Positions 6,080-10,552 of a DNA stretch of 10,552 nt are shown one piece after another (the stretch's first letter is position 1; the number at the start of each line of letters is the position of its first letter). The DNA is from Candidatus Caldipriscus sp. T1.2 (GTDB taxonomy: Bacteria > Hydrothermota > Hydrothermia > LBFQ01). A program made the translations under genes and the position numbers. The stretch is from the NCBI GenBank assembly GCA_000980735.1, contig LBFQ01000001.1:1551-12102 (forward strand), read 5' to 3'. The notes beneath the pieces are model-generated. The model made no database searches, was not told the DNA's origin, and was given only the letters and a program-made list of their open reading frames with translations.

Positions 6080-7508
6080 ATCCTTTACATTTTTCTTTTA
6101 TTAACTCTGCATAGCTTGGATTTATCTCAACCAACACTGCATTCCTACCAAGCTTGGACGCCACCTCACCCACAGTGCCCGACCCTGCAAAAGGGTCTAA
6201 AACTGTGCCACCTTCGGGACACCCAAGCCTTATACACATCTCCACCAGCTTGCGTGGAAAAACCGCAAAGTGTTCTCCCTTGTAAGGTTCCGTTGCAATT
6301 GCCCATACATCTCCAATGTTTTTACCCTCTGGATGGCTTTTCACCGTGGAAAGTACCACTACTCTATCCAAAATTAGCCTATCGTATGTGTCATCAAGCC
6401 CTAAAATCTCCTTCAGCTTGTACCAGTCCTCAGGGCGAGGAATACTTCCACCCTTACCCCAGTGGGAAAAATCCTTTCTTAGCCAGTGTCCCACTGTATG
6501 GATTGAACCAAGCAACTCTCCAAGCTTTTTTAGGGAAAGCCTTCTTTCTTTTAGGTTTTTTCTGAGGTAGTCTGCTATAAGCCCTTGAGGAAATAGCCAT
6601 TTTCTTTTGATTATAAGCTTCTCTCCCGTGATTGATAATCTGCCTGCTGGAGATGCTGTTAAAAGGTTGGCTTTTTTATACTTTTCACTCTGTCTTGAAA
6701 AAAGTCCATTTTTTGCATTTTCATATTTTATTTCAGAATACTCTAATAAGTGCGGTTTGGGAAGTTCCTTGGTTCCACAATGCTTGCATATAAACCTCTT
6801 GTTATTGGCATAAGACAAATGAACATCCCAATAGCTAAGAGTTTTGCCACAGTTTCTACATACGAAGTTAGCACGTTTTTGATTCAAAGAAAACTCAAGC
6901 CATTCTTCAAAGCCACTTTCCCAAAGAATTTTTAAAAGTTCGCCTTTAATTTCTATAACCCTTCCGCTACGTTTGTTTCTATAACTCAAATTATCCTCTA
7001 CGCTTGCGTTAAGCAATTTGCTAAAATCTATAGCGTAGAATAATTTGGGCTTTTCATTAACTTCTTCAAGATTAAAGTAATACACTTCCTTGCCAACATT
7101 TTTAACGAAAAAAAGAACAGCCTCATATGTGTTATTTAATCTATTCCTTGCTGGTGTAGGAATTGCGTTTGGTTTATACCAAATGATCTTGTTCTTTAGG
7201 ACATATCCAGCTTTTTTCATCTCCCAAGCCACCATCTCTGGGATTAGCAAAAGCTCTTCGTTCTCATACTTATACCCTATGTTTAGAAATACAACCGCTG
7301 TATTCTTAAGCTTGTTCCATAGCAATCTAAAAACATTGGCTATTTCTTTTGCGTACTCTTCGGGACTGTTCTCCTGACCTATCTGCCCTGCAACGCCATA
7401 ATCCCTTTGCCGATAATATGGGGGTGACGTGATAACACAATCAATGCTATGATCTTTAATTTTTTTATAAACCTGTCTTATGTCGCCCAGAATAATTTGA
7501 ACAGCCAT
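6060..7508 (-). CDS. Type II beta-class DNA methyltransferase, probably N4-cytosine-specific
   Basis: This 482-residue enzyme transfers a methyl group from S-adenosylmethionine to a base in a specific DNA site. The catalytic motif IV TSPPYYRQRDYG lies near the N-terminus (27-38); an SPPY core favours N4-cytosine over N6-adenine. The SAM-binding motif LDPFAGSGTVGE lies at 437-448, preceded by the HFAVFPRKLVEMCI element, so the motif order is that of the beta class. The middle holds a zinc-ribbon-like insert (Cys217, Cys220, Cys241, Cys244) and a helix-turn-helix-like segment (about 322-370, with TVGHWLRKD and SIPRPEDWYKL) that probably reads the target. ATG 7508 is preferred over an upstream start at 7568 because GGAGAG lies just before it and the protein then begins with AVQIILGDI. 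It is followed by the broken nuclease gene, so it is likely an orphan methylase now. The frame itself appears intact. Confidence 0.88.
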   Translation of the reverse strand: MAVQIILGDIRQVYKKIKDHSIDCVITSPPYYRQRDYGVAGQIGQENSPEEYAKEIANVFRLLWNKLKNTAVVFLNIGYKYENEELLLIPEMVAWEMKKAGYVLKNKIIWYKPNAIPTPARNRLNNTYEAVLFFVKNVGKEVYYFNLEEVNEKPKLFYAIDFSKLLNASVEDNLSYRNKRSGRVIEIKGELLKILWESGFEEWLEFSLNQKRANFVCRNCGKTLSYWDVHLSYANNKRFICKHCGTKELPKPHLLEYSEIKYENAKNGLFSRQSEKYKKANLLTASPAGRLSITGEKLIIKRKWLFPQGLIADYLRKNLKERRLSLKKLGELLGSIHTVGHWLRKDFSHWGKGGSIPRPEDWYKLKEILGLDDTYDRLILDRVVVLSTVKSHPEGKNIGDVWAIATEPYKGEHFAVFPRKLVEMCIRLGCPEGGTVLDPFAGSGTVGEVASKLGRNAVLVEINPSYAELIKEKCKGYVKEIS

Positions 7509-7509
7509 T

Positions 7510-7593
7510 TTATATCTCTCCGTAGAGCTTACCCGCCTCCGCGTAATTACTCGAGTAAGACAAAACAAAAGTTAACACCAAAAATCTCTTCAT
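7510..7593 (-). pseudogene. 27-codon relic of a foldase gene, now a leader in front of the methyltransferase
   Basis: The minus-strand frame from ATG 7593 reads MKRFLVLTFVLSYSSNYA then EAGKLYGEI and stops one base before the methyltransferase ATG. Its start matches the foldase start (MKRF...FVLSCSGKY), and its second part matches foldase residues 109-116 (NYAEAGKLY). DNA from 7520 to 7547 is nearly identical to 3270-3297. About 90 codons between these parts are missing; the likely joint is between similar stretches encoding GKYVEDG and GNYAEAG. The lipobox Cys has become Tyr. It supplies the promoter and ribosome binding site (GGAGAG near 7515-7520) now used by the methyltransferase, and its translation would end right at that gene's start. 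A real short leader peptide is possible. Confidence 0.65.
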
Positions 7594-7623
7594 AGCCGAA
7601 AATTATAAAGGGGGAATTTCAAC
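7586..7623. repeat. Right copy of the 38-bp direct repeat flanking the accessory island
   Basis: This is the counterpart of 3610-3647, same orientation, 3 mismatches. It carries the start codon of the foldase relic and its TATAAT box, and it marks the right border of the island. Unlike the left copy, it continues directly into the promoter of the gene at 7641, so it probably keeps the original intergenic arrangement. Confidence 0.8.
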
Positions 7624-7632
7624 CTTATAATT
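7601..7632. promoter_or_regulatory. Back-to-back divergent promoters with mirrored TATAAT boxes
   Basis: A minus-strand TATAAT (7602-7607) serves the foldase relic and methyltransferase. A plus-strand TATAAT (7626-7631) lies 9 bases before the ATG at 7641. The two form a perfect 8-base inverted repeat, AATTATAA (7601-7608) and TTATAATT (7625-7632), around a 16-base spacer. Each box falls in the -35 zone of the opposite promoter, so the promoters may compete. No Shine-Dalgarno lies before 7641, which suggests a leaderless mRNA. Confidence 0.5.
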
Positions 7633-7640
7633 CCCAACTT

Positions 7641-9263
7641 ATGAGAAGGTTTCTATACCTGTTATTTTTCCTTTCTTTACCCCTGTTTGCCCAAAAATCA
7701 ACCCCAAAAACTCCGCAGGCTCAGGCTCCCAAATTACCCTACTCCGTATGCTCAGCTCCGGAAGTCTATATTAAGGCAAGGATAGCGGTGAATCCCACGG
7801 GGAAATATGCCCAGAATTTTAGGGGCAACCTGAATACATACCTTCCCGTAATTTTAAAGAGGGCGAGGGAATACTTTGAAAAAACGGATGGAAATTCGAT
7901 AAGGATAGTTGGGGGAGGGTATGTTGAGATCCCCTTCGGCACCTTCTCAAAGCTAATAAACGATTCTTTAACCGCGGCGCTTCATAAGGATGATACCGCT
8001 TATGGGAAAACCCCATATTTGGTGGATATAGTTATAGGTGAGGATGCTTATGGGCTTATTGGGAAAATCTGGCTTATAAACCTTGAGAGCGAGGTGGTTT
8101 ATGAGGTATATTCTTATAGAATACCCGCTACCGCAGTTAGGGATGTTTTACAATCCATCATTCTCCTGACGGACAAGCTAACGGAGCAGATGGGTTCGCT
8201 TCTGAGGAGGATAGCGGTAAAAGAAACCATGACGATGTTCTCCGTACAAGTTGTTGAAGAGGCGGATATATCTCAGGATAGGTTTGTTGCGATAAGGATT
8301 TCTTCGGCAACGAACGCTGAAGGAAAGAGTTTGTTTGATATTCTCGGAAATAAGGCGGGGGTTGCGGTTAGAATTTTAAGTGGTGAGGGCAGGCTTACGA
8401 GCGGTGAAAAGGTTGAAGGGTGGAATGTGGTAAGAGGTCAAAACCCTGTTGTCCTCTATCAACCCCCCAGCTGTACGGTATTCAACAGGAAAAACCCCAT
8501 AGAATTATCCTTCGAGGTTGCGCCCGTTTGCCCAAGGGACAACAAGATCATTTCGGTTAAACCAACTCTATCCTCGGGTAAAACCTCCTTTAAGGTGAAG
8601 GCCCCCTACGCTTGGAGGGTTTCAAGCACGGTAAATGTTAGCTCAAAGAATACGAGTTTGTCTTACAAGATAGATTACGTTTTGCACTCAAGGTTCGCAT
8701 GCAGGAACTTTATAGATGGGAGCTCAAAGTTCGGGCAAACTTTCGGGATCTCTGGAGAGGATGTTCTTTTCGTTTCCGACAACTTCCTGAAAAACAAGAA
8801 GATCGGTGAGGTGGATAAGGGTAAGGTTTTGTCCGTGAAGTATAGCGATTGCGGGGTCTTGGATCCGTGGAACCTAAAGGATCCAAATATAGATACGGTA
8901 TTCTTGGCGGTGTATAACGTAGGAAAAACAGAGGATGTGGCGTTTAGATACTATATAAACGGCGGGCTTATGGTAAGTGGTGTTGGGAGCGAAAACACGA
9001 TTTTTGACCTTTTGGGCATGAGGGTGGTGGGAGGAGATAGGGTGAGGTTCTCGGATGTTCCTGTTTTCATAAATGACCCGTTAATATTCAGACAAGGAAA
9101 TTCCTCGGTGTTATCCTTTAAACCCTTCTCCGCAAATATGACCCTTACAACAACCTTCACGAACTCCGGATGCGGTAAGGAGGATATAACCATCACGGTA
9201 CAAAGTACCTTCCAACCCATAATAGAATGCGATTGCGTTGCCCATAAATTTGCTGAGGAATAA
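7641..9263 (+). CDS. Secreted protein of unknown function
   Basis: The 540-residue product begins with a clear signal peptide (MRR, hydrophobic run to about residue 16, likely cut after LFA near 17), so it is exported. A short Pro/Gln/Lys-rich spacer (19-32) follows. Residues 35-195 look like a mixed alpha/beta domain with VEIPFGTFSKLI, PYLVDIVIGED, a KIWLINLESEVVYEVYSY hairpin and a long helix (VRDVLQSIILLTDKLTEQM). This recalls periplasmic domains of the CsgG/LpoB kind, but that is only an impression. The rest (about 200-530) is beta-rich, resembling Ig-like or adhesin repeats, with eight Cys (SC, VC, AC, DC, GC, ECDC among them) that could form disulfides. There are no membrane anchors or catalytic motifs. 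It heads the rightward cluster with archease and purM, probably only as a neighbour. The start fits the promoter 9 bases upstream. I do not recognise the family. Confidence 0.8.
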   Translation: MRRFLYLLFFLSLPLFAQKSTPKTPQAQAPKLPYSVCSAPEVYIKARIAVNPTGKYAQNFRGNLNTYLPVILKRAREYFEKTDGNSIRIVGGGYVEIPFGTFSKLINDSLTAALHKDDTAYGKTPYLVDIVIGEDAYGLIGKIWLINLESEVVYEVYSYRIPATAVRDVLQSIILLTDKLTEQMGSLLRRIAVKETMTMFSVQVVEEADISQDRFVAIRISSATNAEGKSLFDILGNKAGVAVRILSGEGRLTSGEKVEGWNVVRGQNPVVLYQPPSCTVFNRKNPIELSFEVAPVCPRDNKIISVKPTLSSGKTSFKVKAPYAWRVSSTVNVSSKNTSLSYKIDYVLHSRFACRNFIDGSSKFGQTFGISGEDVLFVSDNFLKNKKIGEVDKGKVLSVKYSDCGVLDPWNLKDPNIDTVFLAVYNVGKTEDVAFRYYINGGLMVSGVGSENTIFDLLGMRVVGGDRVRFSDVPVFINDPLIFRQGNSSVLSFKPFSANMTLTTTFTNSGCGKEDITITVQSTFQPIIECDCVAHKFAEE

Positions 9264-9279
9264 AAAAGGGAGGTGAATT

Positions 9280-9705
9280 ATGGCTTACAAGCCAATATCC
9301 CATACATCGGAGGTGGGATTTGAGGTTAGCTCTATGGATTTGGAAAAGCTTTTTGTTGAGAGCGCAAGGGCACTCTTTAGGGAGATGCTGGGAAGCTTAT
9401 ATGGGATAAAGATCCAAGGGGAGAAGAAAATATACCTAGAAGGGGAGGACATTGAGGATCTACTACACAAGTGGCTTTCCCAGCTCCTTTACGAGTTTGA
9501 AACATCAAAGATGGTTTTCAGGCAGTTTGATGTGAAGATAGAGTTTGAGGATGATAAGTTCAAGCTTCACGCAAAGTTAGGAGGGGAACCCTTCGATCTT
9601 TCCAAGCATTCAATAAAAAAGGCTTTGAAGGCGGTCACAAGGCATAAGCTCCACGTTGAGAGGGAAAGGGGTATATGGAGGGCATCGGTGATAATAGACG
9701 TATAA
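9280..9705 (+). CDS. Archease, SHS2-domain cofactor of RtcB RNA ligase
   Basis: The 141-residue protein matches the archease family along its full length: an N-terminal HTSEVGFEV (family HTADIG-type), MDLEKLFVESARALFREM, an EDIEDLLHKWLSQLLYEF helix with conserved acidic residues, LGGEPFDLSKHSIKKALKAVTRHKL, and a C-terminal WRASVIIDV with the conserved terminal Asp. Archeases speed the guanylylation and turnover of RtcB, the 2',3'-cyclic phosphate RNA ligase used in tRNA splicing or RNA repair. RtcB is not in this window and is expected elsewhere. The start at 9280 is set by a strong Shine-Dalgarno (GGGAGGTGA, 9268-9276), one of the few good ones here. It lies 16 bases after the secreted-protein gene and overlaps purM by 31 bases, so the three are probably co-transcribed. 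The HTAD Asp position is changed to Ser-Glu. Assignment is firm. Confidence 0.92.
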   Translation: MAYKPISHTSEVGFEVSSMDLEKLFVESARALFREMLGSLYGIKIQGEKKIYLEGEDIEDLLHKWLSQLLYEFETSKMVFRQFDVKIEFEDDKFKLHAKLGGEPFDLSKHSIKKALKAVTRHKLHVERERGIWRASVIIDV

Positions 9706-10552
9706 CTTACGAAGAATCTGGGGTTTCCATAGGTAAGGCTGATTCCCTTGTGGGATGGTTGAAGAAAAAGAATAAAATTATCGGTTCCTTTTCCGCTACG
9801 GTAAAACTTGGAAAACAGAGGCTCCTTTTATCCACGGATGGGGTTGGGACAAAGATCTTGCTATATATAAAGGCGGGGAAATTTAGGGGTTTGGGGCAGG
9901 ACCTCGTTGGGATGGTTTCAAACGATATATTGGCGGATGGTGGGAGGATGGTTTATTTTTTGGACTACTTTGCCACTTTCCCATTAAGGGAGGATTGGGC
10001 AAAGGAGGTTTTGGAGGATATAATATCCTCTTGTAAAAAGGTTGGGGCGAAACTCGTCGGCGGTGAAACCGCGGAACTTCCCGGTCTAATAAAGGAAAAT
10101 ACCTTTGATGTTGCGGGTTTTGGGGTTGGAATCCCGATAAAGAAGAGGTTTGGTAAGGTTAAAGGTGGGGATATCTTAATAGGATTTCCTTCCTCTGGAT
10201 TCCACTCAAACGGATACTCGTTAATAAGAAAGATTCTGGAGGAAAGGAACCTTGATCCATTTAAAATCTATCCCGAGATCGACGAAGAAAGGGCTTTAAT
10301 TGATATCCTACTCACACCCACGAGGTTATATCATAGGGAGGGGTTGAAGATGTTTCTGAAATTTGGGGCGAAGAGGGGGGCGCACATAACGGGAGGGGGG
10401 CTTATGGGAAATTTACCGAGGGCGCTTGAGGGAAGGGAGGCAAAGATATACTGGGAGAATATACCCACACACGAGTATATGAAAAATTTTATAAAGCTTG
10501 GCGGGATAGATGAAGGGGAGGCTTGGAGGGTTTTCAATATGGGGGTAGGTTT
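9675..10552 (+). CDS. purM: Phosphoribosylformylglycinamidine cyclo-ligase (AIR synthetase), C-terminus off the right edge
   Basis: PurM closes the imidazole ring of formylglycinamidine ribonucleotide with ATP, giving aminoimidazole ribonucleotide in purine synthesis. The visible 292 residues (of about 340) carry the family landmarks in order: ITYEESGVSIGKAD (10-23), STDGVGTK (53-60), GQDLVGMVSNDILADGG (74-90), FLDYFAT (95-101), LVGGETAELPGL (127-138), FPSSGFHSNGYSL (171-183), AHITGGGLMGNLPRAL (236-251) and FNMGVG (287-292). The ATG at 9675 lies inside the archease 3' end (31-base overlap) with AAGGGG close upstream, and no other in-frame start precedes the conserved region, so translation is probably coupled. 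It is related in fold to ThiL, so confusion between them must be avoided; here the GGETAE and PSSGFHSNG motifs settle it. The frame looks intact up to the edge. Confidence 0.95.
   Translation, partial: MEGIGDNRRITYEESGVSIGKADSLVGWLKKKNKIIGSFSATVKLGKQRLLLSTDGVGTKILLYIKAGKFRGLGQDLVGMVSNDILADGGRMVYFLDYFATFPLREDWAKEVLEDIISSCKKVGAKLVGGETAELPGLIKENTFDVAGFGVGIPIKKRFGKVKGGDILIGFPSSGFHSNGYSLIRKILEERNLDPFKIYPEIDEERALIDILLTPTRLYHREGLKMFLKFGAKRGAHITGGGLMGNLPRALEGREAKIYWENIPTHEYMKNFIKLGGIDEGEAWRVFNMGVG

Noticed and set aside
6116..6565. A 149-codon plus-strand frame opposite the methyltransferase
   Set aside because: It is antisense to a well-supported methyltransferase, with a Pro/Ser/Leu-rich composition typical of a shadow frame and no ribosome binding site.
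8951..9220. An 89-codon minus-strand frame inside the secreted-protein gene
   Set aside because: It lies wholly opposite a long gene with a clear signal peptide and has no features of its own.
10331..10537. A 68-codon minus-strand frame inside purM
   Set aside because: It is antisense to strongly conserved PurM motifs.

Overview
The window comes from a bacterial chromosome, probably a thermophilic Gram-negative of an under-sampled lineage. The signs are an archease gene, an outer-membrane-type lipoprotein foldase, heavy use of AGG and ATA codons, short intergenic gaps, and TATAAT boxes only 8 or 9 bases before several start codons, which suggests leaderless transcripts. No rRNA, tRNA or CRISPR array was seen, so the phylum cannot be named from this sequence.

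Left block (1-3617, minus strand). Three tightly packed genes run leftwards. The first is a 687-residue lipoprotein with two SurA-like chaperone/parvulin units. Next is thiL (thiamine-monophosphate kinase), whose reading frame is broken three times, each time at a short homopolymer. Last is a DegT/DnrJ/EryC1-type PLP aminotransferase that runs off the left edge. Each downstream gene overlaps the one before it.

Middle block (about 3648-7593). This AT-richer accessory island is flanked by direct copies of the foldase gene's promoter and start (3610-3647 and 7586-7623, 38 bp, 3 mismatches). On the minus strand it holds a beta-class N4-cytosine-type DNA methyltransferase. Its partner gene downstream is best read as a PD-(D/E)xK restriction endonuclease. 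That endonuclease gene is cut in two: the N-terminal half lies at 5876-6079 and the C-terminal half at 3834-4276. Between the halves, on the plus strand, sits an IS200/IS605-type tnpB with no tnpA, so the methyltransferase is probably orphaned. The tnpB is a variant without the usual CxxC zinc ribbon. Its 3' end has several nested inverted repeats that could form an omega RNA, and the adjoining guide position reads into the interrupted endonuclease gene. The methyltransferase appears to be expressed from a captured copy of the foldase promoter, through a 27-codon relic of a foldase gene.

Right block (7641-10552, plus strand). A secreted 540-residue protein of unknown function is followed by archease and then purM (AIR synthetase), which runs off the right edge. 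The spacer before this block carries two back-to-back TATAAT boxes.

The most interesting reading is a layered history: a restriction-modification cassette entered between two divergent housekeeping units and took over a local promoter; a TnpB element then split the nuclease gene, leaving a lone methylase.
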